The position numbers and the translations under genes are program-made. A stretch of 64,000 nt of DNA from Microascus cirrosus (taxonomy: Eukaryota > Ascomycota > Sordariomycetes > Microascales > Microascaceae): assembly GCA_030271035.1 (NCBI GenBank), contig JAMBUN010000001.1, forward strand, positions 1 to 64,000, read 5' to 3'. Shown piece after piece: positions 35,945 to 47,822 of the stretch. Under the pieces are notes generated by a model, which saw only the letters and a list, made by a program, of their open reading frames with translations, was not told the DNA's origin and searched no databases. The first letter of the stretch is position 1. The number at the start of each line of letters is the position of its first letter.

Positions 35945-36870
35945 CTACCGTGGACTGTGGTATCGGTGTCGCCCAAGGATCCCGTTAAGCCGATTCCCCA
36001 GTTTCACCACCTTGACGACGTCGCGGTAGGTGAGGCTCACGCGCATTTGCCGAGTGTTTCGGCCATCACGGAAGGAGGAAGGTGATCCGAGAAGGCCCCA
36101 ATTGGCAACGGTGTGGGCGGAGAGGTCGAGATCCTCATTGATATCGGCTATGCCATGTAGATACTCAGTGTAGAGATCGTCCATGGTGATGAGCAAACTC
36201 CTCGGCTCTTGCAAGATTCGATAGACGGGCTCCGGGTCGAGCGCACCATCGTTCTTGGAGCGGTAGAGGTTCAGACACAGGCTGGAGCCGAGGCTAACGG
36301 TGCAGACGACAGGGTGATATGCTGGTCCGTCCTGCTTGGCTTATGAGTTTCCGCACACATAAACCCTGCTAGATCATATTCCGCAGCCGTGTACTTAACT
36401 TATGTGGCATGATGCCGACGCCGGGTGGATACTCATTGATCAGAACGTGGTTTGGTTTCTTATGGGGGCTGTTCGAGAATAGGTTTTCCATGCCATTCTG
36501 GTCACCATCTGCGGACTTGAAGGAGAGGAGTCGGGGAATGACGGGCTCTATGAGCCACTGCGGGAGCGCTTCATCGAGGAGCGAATTTTTGACGAGTTCG
36601 GATGGCCAAGTCTGGAGACGACGGTGGGTTAGTTGCTTCCATCGAGGCTTCGGCGCATTCGCAATCTGTCGAATTAATTAGGCGTCAGCGCAGGCTACGA
36701 GTCTTTTTCGGACACCGCTCGACGACCTTCGACAGGATGAGCTCCTCTTCCGGTTCTGTGATGAAGTTCGGGATGTAGAATGCTGAGTGAGGGAGACTCG
36801 GGACTCGGGCATCTTCCAAACACTGCGGCAATGACGGGTGGATGCCTGTCGCTTGTTCGTCCGCCATCAT
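35945..36870 (-). pseudogene. ALKBH6-like Fe(II)/2-oxoglutarate dioxygenase, possible frameshift at the catalytic motif
   Basis: Minus-strand exons 36870-36727 and 36665-36399 and a block from 36331 to 35945 carry a complete AlkB-type protein of about 265 residues. It has an N-terminal FYIPNF motif, KPRWKQLTHRRLQTWP, NEYPPGVGIMPHK then DGPAYHP, YLHGI (distal iron His) and RQMRVSLTYRDV (2-oxoglutarate Arg). Intron 1 (61 nt) is normal. Between the second and third blocks, keeping the frame needs removal of 67 nt, but the only GT...AG pair there (36399 to 36332) removes 68. The mismatch falls inside the HxD iron motif (His136, Asp138). With the GT-AG intron the protein would stop soon after, without Asp138 and the rest of the fold. 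Either a one-base sequence error, a non-canonical splice, or a real frameshift; I cannot tell which. The family acts on nucleic acids; the substrate of ALKBH6 is poorly known. Confidence 0.7.
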
Positions 36871-38063
36871 TTCCTCCTCGTCACCACGGAATATGGACGT
36901 CTTGGATGTGTTAGTCGATGTCCTTGAGATAATAACAAGGGTTTAGTCGGCTGGTTTGAGGAATCGGATGCGCCGATGCTGGTTGATGAAGGTACAAAAG
37001 TATACTGAGTGGGACCTGCGGATGTGGCTGGGGCTGACTCTGCCGACGGGCCGCGGGTACATACAGGGAACCTTTGACCATGTAGCCGAACTTGTTCGCC
37101 TCAAAAGTTGGGGCCAGGCAGCAACTTTGTCCCCAGAGTCCGACCAAATTCTGCGCCACAACCAACCCAATACAAACGAGTAAAGGGCCGTAAAGACTCG
37201 GGGGAATGGGATTTGATGAAAGCCGCGCCTCGTCAGCCTCGCGAGACACTGAGGGGCGAAGTTCTCGGGCATTTCGAGAGATTTGTTGGGCAGACGACCT
37301 CGAGCCATCTTGTTTTTGAACCAAAATTGCGCTCGTGGTTCATCCGTAGCGCCGTAGCCAGCATCCATGCATCTTTTGATACCGGCTGGCCAATCAGAAC
37401 GCCGTCTGCCCCAGTCTGACACGCCAGGAAGAAATCTCGCCCGAAGTGACCCAGCTTTCCCAATTTCAACGATCCATCGCCAAAACCAGATCTTCAATCA
37501 GGTTGGAGCCTCCCTCAGACACGCCGCGCCCGCCTGCCGCCCACACCGCAACACGCACACCTCGAACTACCTGGCCGCGACCACATTGACTGATTATCAG
37601 TGGGCACGCGCTGTTAGCTTCATCTTTGCATCCACCCTGCTTATAGTCGCATTGGTGTCGAGATTACTGTATCGTTCTTCGAGCGTCATTAAAGTGTGCG
37701 CAAACAGATCTGCAATTCCCCACCCCATCGCCTGTCGCTCCATTTGCTCCCTAGGCCGCCTTTTTACTCTGTTTTTTTTTTTTTGCAGCCTTTACCCGCC
37801 TCTCAGGTTTTTGCAGCGTGTGTCAAACCACCCATCTTTAGGGGGCTGTTGTTGCCTTGTCTGTTTTCTCTGCAGATCGGCATCCACGCTCACACCTTCA
37901 TCTCGCCCCCTCACTCACTTTTCGCAGCGCCACCCTTGTCCAAAAACAACACACAGTCGAATCAATTCATCAATCCACGCCGCCCCATTCCATCCATTTC
38001 AGCCAGGCCATATCGGCGGCCCAGTATGGTGCAAGTCCGGCAGCCATCTCCCAGATAAATGAC
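36871..38063. promoter_or_regulatory. Divergent promoter region, ALKBH6-like and Hos4-like genes
   Basis: This 1.2-kb region separates two divergent genes. From about 37690 the plus strand is strongly pyrimidine-rich, with a long T run (near 37767-37784) ending TTTGCAG, and looks like the leader of the downstream gene. Overlapping frames on both strands (for example 36911-37497 minus) have no recognisable features. Confidence 0.45.
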
Positions 38064-41000
38064 ATGGATGCGCAGAATGCTGCCGGGCCCGACGAGACGA
38101 AGCCCGCCGCTGCTGCGTCCGAACCGAGGCGATCGGATCACGCGCACGACGAGACTCACTCCCCGGCTTCCCCAGCACCCGCGAAATCTCCCATAGAAGG
38201 CTCCAAACCGTCTTCCATTCCGGATAAAGATGTTAAGCCAAGCGCGAGGTCGAGTATCGAGTCCGCGGACGACAAAAATGGCAACGACGCCGCCAACTCG
38301 GATGCTGAGACCATCGTTCTCCCTGGCAAGGACGGCCACTCTCCATCCAAGGTTCGCAAGGTAAAACATGAGGACAAGAGTGATGATGAGAGCCCCTCAC
38401 CATCTGCTACTCGCGCATCTCGCGACAAAGAGGAGCGTGAGCATGAACACACAATCAAGCACGACCAGGAGGATGTGAAGGGCCAGGGTAAAGATGGTAG
38501 TGGCAAAGAGAAGGAGAAGGGTAAAGACAGAGAACGGTCCTCCACAACAGCCGTGACAGGACCCACTGACTCTGCTCTTTCCCAACCCATAAAGAAGAAG
38601 CGACTCCTCGAGAAGTCGGAGAAACCATCGTTGCCGCCTCCGAGGCAGCCAAACAACAAAGATCCCTCCGTCTCTACCTCAACATCTCCCCCTCCTAAGA
38701 GTCGTAAATCGACCGACGCGAACCCTCCCACCTATTCCGACTCGAATTCAGACACTGCTCGTCATAGACCCACCAAAGACCCTAGAGACAAGCTGAAAAC
38801 CGCCGAAAAGCTTATACCCCACAAGCGCAAGGCGCCGAGACTCGATTCCGAAGACGAAGACGAAAATCGGAAAGCTCGGCGTCAGCGCACCGCACCTGCC
38901 TCTACAAATCCGGATTCTCACCCCTCGAAACAGGCTGGGGACCATCACAACTCTGACCCTAAATCCCAGGGTCATGCGAGGTCTGTCTCTCCCCAGGGCC
39001 GCACTCACCGACGTAGCGTGTCGACGACAAACCAGCTCCCCTCCCAGTCCTCGAGCGGGCTGAGCCAAAAGAAGACGCGCGTGCCTGCTCCCCTGCAGTC
39101 GACTGAGTACCACTCCGACGAGTCGTCTGCTGGCGGGAGCCCCCATCCGAGAAGCTCGAAGTTGCGCAATCTCTCCACACCTGCTATGGCTGAATCCAAC
39201 GTCTCGCCTGTCAAAGTGGCTCCTCACAAGAAACACCTCGATGCGCACGGTCAGACTTTCCTGGCGCGGGCCTGCGCACGTGGCGAGTATGATCAAGCGA
39301 AGCAGCGCCTTGGCGAACGTCCCGAAGACCTTAACGTGGCCGACTATGCCGGAAACACGCCACTCCAGATTGCCGCAATTAATGGCTGCGAGGACATTGT
39401 TGAGCTCCTTATCAATGCCGGTTGCAACTTGGAGTGCGTAAATTACGACAAGGACACTCCCCTCCTAGACGCTGTTGACAACGGTCACCTCGGGGTGGTC
39501 AAATTACTTCTAGATGCTGGCGTGAATCCCCGGAAGGCCAACGTCCACGGTGAAGAGCCATTGGATCGCGTCAACGATGAATTCGATAACGCCGAAGAAA
39601 TCCGTGCGCTGCTTGGTAAGGCGAGGCAACGCATGGGAGACCGGCGCCGAACGTCTGAAGAGCGCAACCCTGATAACCGTGCCTCGACCGGGCCCGAGAG
39701 TCCCAGGAGATCCCCAGCAGGGGGTTCGAACCACAACGCACAATCATCCAGCAGCCGTCGAGCAGGTACAGTACGAGCGACGAAGACGAGTAATCATCTC
39801 TTGTACATGCCCATGGACGACAAGACGCTTCGCACAGCGGCGGGCCGCGGAGATGAGGAAACTGTGACGCGTATACTACAGGTGCGGGATGGATGCGACG
39901 ACTCGGAAGCCATGGTTAACGCAGCGCGAGGAGGCCACGATGTTGTAATGCAACTCCTTCTTGCCCTGGGTGGGGCCAACCCCGATCCGCCACCCGTCCC
40001 ACATATGCCGGCCGAGGTCGCCACCCCTATGTTGGCCGCGATAGGTCAGGAGAATATCAAGGTCATACAGCTTCTACTCGATCAGGGCAACTTTGATCCG
40101 ACTAGGAGATTCAAGGGTGAAACCTACTTCGAGATAGCGCGCCGCCGTCAAGGCACAAATTGGAAGGAGGAAGAGCACGCCCTGTCCAAGGCATATGAGG
40201 AGCATAGGAAGTCACGTTCGAGGGATCTATCCAAGAACAAGTCGCCCCACCGTCGAGAACGCGAGAGGGAGAAGGAAGAACGCGAGCCGAAGCGGATAAG
40301 TAGGACGGAAGGGAGGGAGGATGCTACTCGACCTCTCAAACGCAGCGCCACGAGCCCGGCGAGGACGGGCGAGCCGAAGAAGAAGGCGTCTTCCAAGCCT
40401 TCGTCCAGCCCTAAGGAGAAGAGACGTTCCTACGACGAGAATCAAACTTCGCCCAAGCGCGGCCCCGGCAGACCCAAGAACGATGAAAAACTACCCACTA
40501 TCAACGTGTCGGATCGCGAGAATTCGCCTGCTGTGCACAAGGCCAAGGTGAAGCGTGCCGAATCCGAGTTGGCTGCTGTCTCGTCCGAAGGGGAGACTGT
40601 CAAGCCGCGTAGGAAGCTAGTCTCCAAGGCTGAACTTCGGGGAGAACGAGAGAAGAAGCAAAGACGGCCTAGTCAGGTTTCCTCTGCGCCATCATTGAAG
40701 GATCTCGCCACCCCGAACGACTCTCGGAATGATGATCACCCGGAGAAGCAGCCCGAGAGACACTCTGAGAAGGAAAGGTTCAAAGGTGAGAAGTATCGCG
40801 ATCGCGCGAAGGCACTCAAGAGGGACGAATCTAAGGATAGACTCTCTGTCTCCGGGGAGAGCACAAAGCGCCACCGATCTAGTGCTACCCCTCCTCACTC
40901 CAACAATGGCGACAAGGATGACAGCGAGGTTCCGACGAAGAAACGTCGCCTCGATGCCGAAGGTAAAGATCGACGTTCGAAGGAGGATCGCCCGGCCAAA

Positions 41001-42910
41001 CCAACCATGTCCCGAGAGCAATCGCTAGCCAAATCGATGAAGGCGGCCAAGTTGAGCCAGAAGGCATCTCGTGAAGATGACGAGCGGAAAGAAAGCAAGG
41101 CCAAGAGATCGTCGGATCCTCATCGTCGTGAGTCCGCGAAGTCTACTTCAAGCGACAAGTCAATTCACGTTAAGTGCGAGGATACCGACGTGGATATGAG
41201 GGATGCCCCCCCCGCCTCACAGCGTGACGAAACCGAGTCGAAGACGAAGCAACTCCAAGAAGACCAAGATAAGAAGCGAATTGCCGAAAAGGCTGAAGCT
41301 GCCGCCAAGGAGGAGCAGAAGCGCCGCGAGCTTGAGGAGAAGGAACGAGAGAAAAAGAAACGAGAGGAGGAGGAGGCCAAGCGCAAAGAAGAGGAGGAGA
41401 AGAAACGCCGCAAGGAGGAGGAAGAGAAGAAGCGGCGTGTAGAGGAAGAGAAGAAGCGTAAGGAGGAGGAGGAGGAGCGTAAGCGTAAGGAAGAAGAGGA
41501 ACGGAAGCGCAAGGAGGAAGAGGAAGAGCGGAAGCGAAAAGAGGAAGAGGAACGTAGACGCCGAGAAGAGGAAGAACGGATCCGACGCGAGGAGGAGGAG
41601 CGGAAACAGCGCGAGGAAGCAGAGAGGAAGCGCAAAGAAGAGGAGGAACGCCTGAGGAAAGAGGAGGAGGAACGCAAGCAGAAAGAGGCTGAGGAGAAGC
41701 AGAAACGTGAAGAGGAGGAGAAGAAAAAGCGGGAAGAGGAGGAACGTCTGCGGCGCGAACAAGCCGAGCGTGAAGCCGCGGAGGCTGCGCGGCGGAAGCG
41801 CGAGGAGGAAGAGCGCAGGGAACGCGAGCACCGGGAGCGCCAGCGAGCTCGGGAGGCCGAGATTCGGCGGCAGCGCGAGGAACAGGAGCGCATTAGGCTT
41901 GCGAAGCTGCCGGCTCTGCTCCGGTGGCTAGAGACCTGTCCGAACCCGAAGACCACGCACCTTGCGGAGAAGTTTACACACATGCAGGGCGTGCGGTACG
42001 ACACGATCCGTCCCGATGCGAATGGGACTGCGGATGGTAGGGAGCAGTGGGTCCTCAACACGCAGGTTGCCCTCCTTTTGGGCGAGAAGGACCTTTCTCT
42101 TTCTCGATGTACGTTGTTCTTTTTCGCCTACAGTTTCGCTCGCCCTATACTAACTCTGTTTAGACACGGCGTGGGAACGGATCCCCGTGTCAGACCTCGC
42201 AAAGGTCTCAATCTGGCGCCTCGAGTCGGATCGATACGCACTCACGCTGCCGAGCACGTTCGATCTCGGTATGCAGCTTCCGGGGTACTACGGCGAAGGG
42301 GTGGATCCAAACATGATGAGTACGGATGCCATGTTGCGGCTTCGGTCCGAGGCGTGGGATAAGTTCCTTCACACGGACATGTTTTTCGTCAAGGTGAGCA
42401 TTGAACCCGCCTTCTCCCCTTGGAAAAGCTCCATGACTGACAGGGGACTACTAGCTCTCGGACCTGCTGTTTATCGTCCCCACGATCCACCATCTTCGTA
42501 ACCTCCGCCTTTCAGTCGAGTACCGCGAAATCGCTGAGTCCGAAGCCCAGCTCTACTCTTGGAGGGCCTCCTCAAAGTGGAAGTCGGACCCCGGCGCCGA
42601 CCGTTTCCACGGCTTCGCGCCCCGGCATAAGTATTACGTCAACGGGACCCTAGTCGGCGAGGAGATGCCTAAATGGTCCAAGACCAGCCGCACCCCTTTT
42701 CCCGAGAAACGAGTCCCCAGGCGGAACGGGTTGACGAGGGTGTACCCTGACGAGGAAGACTACGTCGAGATTTGTAAGAAGCAGGGACTGGAAAACTTGT
42801 TGGAGGTGAACGGTGCGGGAGTGAATGGCCGGGTTAACGGGATACCGGCCGCCGAGCCTCAAGGGAGGGAACCCGTTAATGGCATCAATGGCGGATCTCG
42901 TAATGAGTGA
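38064..42910 (+). CDS. Large ankyrin-repeat, coiled-coil nuclear protein (Hos4-like, Set3 complex candidate)
   Basis: Three exons (38064-42108, 42164-42393, 42455-42910) give 1,576 residues; introns are 55 nt (with a CTAAC branch) and 61 nt. Residues 1-390 are Ser/Pro/Lys-rich and disordered, with basic nuclear-signal-like patches. Ankyrin repeats occupy about 393-500 (NTPLQIAAINGCEDIVELLI, TPLLDAVDNGHLGVVKLLL) and about 588-690. A long charged linker follows, with a Lys/Arg/Glu coiled coil at about 1070-1280 built from KRKEEEE-type heptads. The C-terminal domain (about 1285-1540) is well-formed and starts LPALLRWLETCPNPKTTH. Architecture matches fungal Hos4-like proteins; yeast Hos4 is an ankyrin subunit of the Set3 histone deacetylase complex. 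The start at 38064 (MDAQNAAG) was chosen because the frame upstream is leader-like. It is convergent with RSE1. Confidence 0.82.
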
Positions 42911-43376
42911 GGAGGGTTGCGCGCAACGTTCATTCGTGTATTTTATAAGGATTTTTTTTTGTTGGGCTTGGGTCTGGGTATGGGATGGGGAAGGCTTGGA
43001 GCTGGGGTTCGGTACATATGAACGTCGTCTTTTACGTGAGTTCAACTTCTGCTCCTCGTGAGGTGTTTTTTTGCGGTTCTAGGTGTTGTGAGTCGAGCCT
43101 CGGACGCGTTTGATCGGTAACAAAGGATGAGGATACCGAGGGGTGGCTAACCATGCCTAAAAGTCAAAATCACGATATGGATGTCACCCTCATTCCATAG
43201 ACGTGGATCCATCTCGTTCATCATCGTAACATTCACTTCGCCAAAGCCCATCCTACGGTAGAATCTCTCACCGACCAAATACACTCAGTAAGCTAAAACA
43301 AGCAGCCAGAAACAAAAGCACCCCCAATCGTCCGACTCCTGATATAAAAAAGGGCCTCGAATCCCATAACCTTGGC
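42911..43376. other. Convergent intergenic region, Hos4-like and RSE1 genes
   Basis: This 466-bp spacer contains the two 3' untranslated regions. No gene or repeat is seen. Confidence 0.5.
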
Positions 43377-46300
43377 TTAGAAAGCCGAGCGCGTACGCAC
43401 ATCCTGCACACTCCGAATTAGCAACACTCTTTCAACATAAGAAACTAGAGCGCAAGGGAAATGCATACCGAAATCTTCCTCTCAATCTCCCTCACGGATC
43501 TATCTAGCTCACCCGCAATCATGGCCTTTTTATCCGCCGGTAGCAGCGCATACCGCTCGCATAGATCACCGTCGATAACACCCTTGACGGGCACGTAGTA
43601 GCTGCGGTAGATGAGGTGGTCCCTCCCTGCAAGCGGCGGGTCCTCGGCCCGAAGGTGCGTCTCCAGTGTCTGGAAGAAGTCCGCATCTTCGCGGGAGACG
43701 AAGGGGATCAGCACACCGATCGAGCCATTGATGCCGGACCACAAGAGGACGTCCTGACCGCCGACCACGAGGCTTGTTTTCGTGATAGTCGTAGGGACAT
43801 CTTGCGTGTAGATGTGCGCCATGAGATCCAACCTGTTGGGCGCGCCGTGGAGGTAGTCGCGTGAGTGCGTGAGGTGCACGCCCGTAGCGTCCTCATCCGA
43901 CTCCTCACTGGCTTTCTGCGGGCACCGGACGATGAATAGGTTACCGAACTTGTCGCCGCCAGCCGTTGATTCGTAGTCGACCATGGTCGAGCACGTCGTC
44001 CACCGCGCGGTAGTGTCGTCGACGAACGGAATGAGCTTGTTCACCGTCGGCTTGTATGCCACGTACGTCACACCCTGCATCACATCACCCACAACGATCC
44101 TGTTATGCTGGGCATTTAGAGACACGATGAGGTGGCTCGTGACATTGGCCTGCGCCTTCCTGAGCATCTGCTTCATGCCTAGATCATAGACGAACAGTGA
44201 CTTTCCGATGCCAATCAACAACCGCCCCTGGAACGCAAGCATCGCTGTCGGCGGCTCCGCCACTTTGGTTCGGTGGATAAATTCGAGTTCCTTTCCGTCC
44301 TCGTGGAAGCGGTATACATGTATGTACCCTTCTGAAAACTTCCGGGGGTTCAGGATCATGTCTTTGCCAGTCCCTACTACCAGGAATGGCTCATTGTCCT
44401 GACCGGCGAACGGTATGACAGCTGCGCAGGTCGCCGCTTCGTTATTTTGTAGGTCAATAGTCTGAAGCACCCGCGGCTCCTCTCCTAGCGGGTCAACAAC
44501 GTTGATACAAGACGCCCATCGCCCCTTGCCTCTTGGGTATCCAAATTCTGCTGGTGGCAGTACAGCAGCATCACCGTTGACTGCCGCAGGGTCGGCGAGT
44601 AGCTGCGCACGGAGTTCCGGGGGTAGTGTGTTGTTATCCGCCTCAGCCGTGTAGAACATGGGGTAATCGGGGTGCTTGACGAGGGCCTTTGGCGTGTAAG
44701 TCAGTGGCAGGGACTTTTGGATGAGCGTCTCTCCAAGCTTCTCGATTGAGAAAATCCTGTCTCCGTTAGCGTCGAGTTTTCGAGCTGTCGCGGAAGAAAA
44801 AAAAGGACAGCTGTGTGCGATCAGAAGGAACAATTTGAAATTGCATTTCATCGCCCGTTGGTCGTAAATCCAATGGGCTCATTTCCCTTTCTCATCATAT
44901 CGCAAAATAGGGGATAGAGTCTTGGTAGGGGAGATGAAATAACTCACCGGAGTGACTGCCCTTGAATGCCAACAACTCCCTCCTCGCACTGCTCGCTGCT
45001 GAAGTTCCAGCCCCACTCCAGATCAACGTAACTGAGGGGCGTGACGACAAACGCCTTCGAGATGGGGTCTGCGTAGCCCAGCCATGGCCTCGAGCTCAGC
45101 GCCAAGACGCACGTCTGCCCGTGTACGGTCACCTGGAAAAGCTTAACCGGCCGAGGCCCAAGGAACTTTTGCCTCGTATCGGTTAGCTCACCCGTAACCT
45201 CGTCGAGCACCGTCCGGAGGTAGACGCCAGAATGGAGGCCGATGTGGAGGTAGAGGGTCGAGCCCCCAGACGAAGAGTCTTGCATCGCCATTATGGACAG
45301 AGCCGACGGTGCCGCCGTCAAGGCTTGGACTGACCTGCTCTCTAGAGTTGACTCAGGGTCAAGACTGAGAACTCGGATTGTACAGTCGTCGCATCCAACC
45401 GCAAGGAATGCGCTGCGCCGCCTACCCTCTGGAACGTCACCGAGGCTAAGGCAGGTGACGGTACCGTTCATTTCTTTCTTCTCGTCGTACTCAGCCAACG
45501 TGCCGTCTGCATCCATCTCGAAGTAGACGATCTCGCCAGAGCTTAGAGCAATAGCGACTTGCCGCTCGTTGGTCGCGGCCGCAACAATAGATCGGTGTTG
45601 TGGGGCCGCCCACTCTTGCACCTCGCCCCTGCAGATGTGCCTTATACCCTTCGGATGCACCTGAATGAGGCCATCCTCGCCAAGCAACTGTGCAGCGAGT
45701 GTCGGAACAGATGTTAGGAATCCCGAGTCGCTCACCTCTTCCACAGTCTCACCGATGCTAAGCACCAGAGTTCCGTTCGTAAAAGATAGAACGATATAAG
45801 CATCGAACTCGTCTCCACGATTTAGCTTCAGAGTCCAGACAGCGGATGGTATCCCTGGCAGGTCTGATGCTACAATCTCGTTGACTTCTAGGCCGTGCTT
45901 GATCATCCTGAAGGTGCTCCTTGCGCCTCTACCACCGACAGTGTATATTTGTGGCGCGTCTTCGTCTGTCAGGTTTGCGACTTTGCAGTCAACCAGAGGG
46001 CTCATCGAGTCCACGCTCTCTACGAGAGCTAGATTTTCGAGTGGACGGGGGTAGAAGTATACGGGATCGTATGGCACTGAAGTATCAGTGGGGAAGTCGT
46101 CGCTCGTAAACTCGGGTTCGTCGTCATCGTCGCCAAGCTTCTCAAACTGATAAAACTGATGGTTTCCGGCTTGGCTCGCAACGTAAAGGAAACCACTCTT
46201 CAAGATGCAGAGAGTCGAGGCCGCCGGCACGGTATCGAAGTACTTGATCTTCACCCTCTTCACCTCGCCAGTGGGGTAGCCCTTCTCATCCTCAACCATG

Positions 46301-47456
46301 TCAATGGTGAGCTTGAAAAGGTCACCATCCTCAGATTGGAGGAGGAAGAAGAAAGCTCCTGCACTGCCTTTCAGCTTGTGCATCACACCAGCCACGATAT
46401 TCCGTTTCCTTAACGGGTCCTCAGTCGCACCCCGTCTCCGAGGAATAGCAACTCTGAACGGGTCCTGGTTGGAATGACGGTAGGTGATGCTTTCTTCACC
46501 ACAGACGAAGACACCACTAGGGCCATCACTTCCACCAGGTACCTGGAACAGCATAGACGCGGTGCGGTCGACGGGTTCAGACCACTTGCGAACGACATGA
46601 TTGAGACCGAGATCCAATTCGTAGTACACCAACTGCGTTTCGACCTCTTCGAGCGCTTGTCCCGTAGGGTCCTGATCCACGTCCGTGTAGTCCGTTTCCA
46701 GGGCCGCGAAGACAGGGTTCGAGTAGCCGACATCGAGTGCTACCAAAGATAGTACGTGTACCCCGGGTTTGTGGGCCTCGAGAGGCGAACTGATCGTGAG
46801 GGCGGCTTGCGCGTTTCGGTTTAGCACGTACACCAACTTATTCTTTTCGATGGACGCGATGAGGCACGCTCTCCCTTTCGGATCGCAAGCGAGATATTCC
46901 CCGGGAATAACTCTCCGTACACCAGATTTGCCAAATGTCTCCAAATGCACCCGGACGAAGCGATTTTGATTGGGCATATACTCCAGGATTGTAATCCTTC
47001 CTGAGTCAGTCGCAAGAATGAGGTAGTCTAATACGACAGGGATTTAGCGCTTGTACCTTCATGTCAACATGGAGTCCCCGTAAACTGCTATTCCGCAGCG
47101 GTAGAGCTAGCGGGTATGGTGGCTGGCCAATGCAGATGGCAGATGGTGTCTTTCCAAGTCACTAGGGGACTCCACGATAGATAGGAAGCATAAGGGGGAT
47201 GAGGAAACATACCTTTACTGCTACCTGCTAGCCTGAAAGCGGCCATGGAGCGTATGATGCCGAAAATATCATGAGACAGGACGGTAAGCACCTTCCCCTG
47301 AGTGGGGTCCGGACGCAACAGGACGAGACGCGATCCGGACGCCGTCACGATGTGTTGCTCCTTGGTGCCTGCGAACTGGCCGACCACAGCCTGGGTGATG
47401 TGGGTGGGAGGCTGGATGGTCAGCGAGTACAGGAACATATTCGATGTGGTCGCCAT
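43377..47456 (-). CDS. rse1: Pre-mRNA splicing factor RSE1 (SF3b subunit 3, SF3b130)
   Basis: Four minus-strand exons (47456-47213, 47027-44948, 44756-43469, 43403-43377) encode 1,212 residues, the standard SF3b130 length; introns are 185, 191 and 65 nt. The N terminus MATTSNMFLYSLTIQPPT and the segments FAGTKEQHIVTASGSRL, VHLETFGKSGVRRVIPGEYL and ASMLFQVPGG are diagnostic. The protein is built of three WD-like β-propellers of the MMS1/CPSF_A type, with the CPSF_A domain at about 860-1180. It is a structural part of the U2 snRNP SF3b complex that stabilises branch-site recognition in the nucleus. The last exon holds only nine codons (DVRTRSAF and stop), needed to restore the family C terminus after REIERKIS. 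The start at 47456 was preferred over upstream frame codons because family members begin there. Confidence 0.96.
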
Positions 47457-47822
47457 GGTTGCGATAGGCTCAAGAGCCCGCACGGCTCTTGAAGTGACGA
47501 GTCGTGTGGCGTTGCTGGTTTGTCCCCGGCGAATTGGTTCTCGGCAGAGGAAGCGGGATGGAAAAATTCAAGGCAGTTTGGAAGAGCTCAGGTGGGTCGT
47601 CGCCGATTGATGCATAATTGGCTGCTGCCTGGGCTTCCGTGGTGGTCTGCTAGTTGCATCCACCCGCTATTGTTCCACACAGCATCGTCTGAACAGAAAA
47701 TATGCACCTACTGAAACCTTCAGCTTCCGCCTTGACATCGTCCGACTCCGCCGGCCGATTTAAGACGTCCTCCACACCATAGGACAGAACGCAATTGGCG
47801 GCGCCTACGCTCGTTTTCCGCA
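47457..47822. promoter_or_regulatory. Shared divergent promoter of rse1 and mss51
   Basis: The two start codons are 366 bp apart and point away from each other, so both core promoters must lie in this interval. I see no clear TATA box. Confidence 0.6.

Noticed and set aside
36911..37497. Overlapping minus-strand frames upstream of the ALKBH6-like gene
   Set aside because: No domain and no consistent exon structure; located in a divergent promoter region.
41165..42061. 298-codon Ser/Arg/Phe-rich and 204-codon Leu/Phe-rich minus-strand frames
   Set aside because: They are complements of the Lys/Glu coiled-coil codons of the Hos4-like gene; the hydrophobic look is an artefact of reading GAG/AAG repeats backwards.
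44757..44851. Signal-peptide-like N terminus (MKCNFKLFLLIAHSCPFF) in front of the RSE1 C-terminal half
   Set aside because: It is translated intron 2 of rse1. The acceptor at 44757 restores the family sequence IFSIEKL after QGQSLR, so there is no separate secreted protein.
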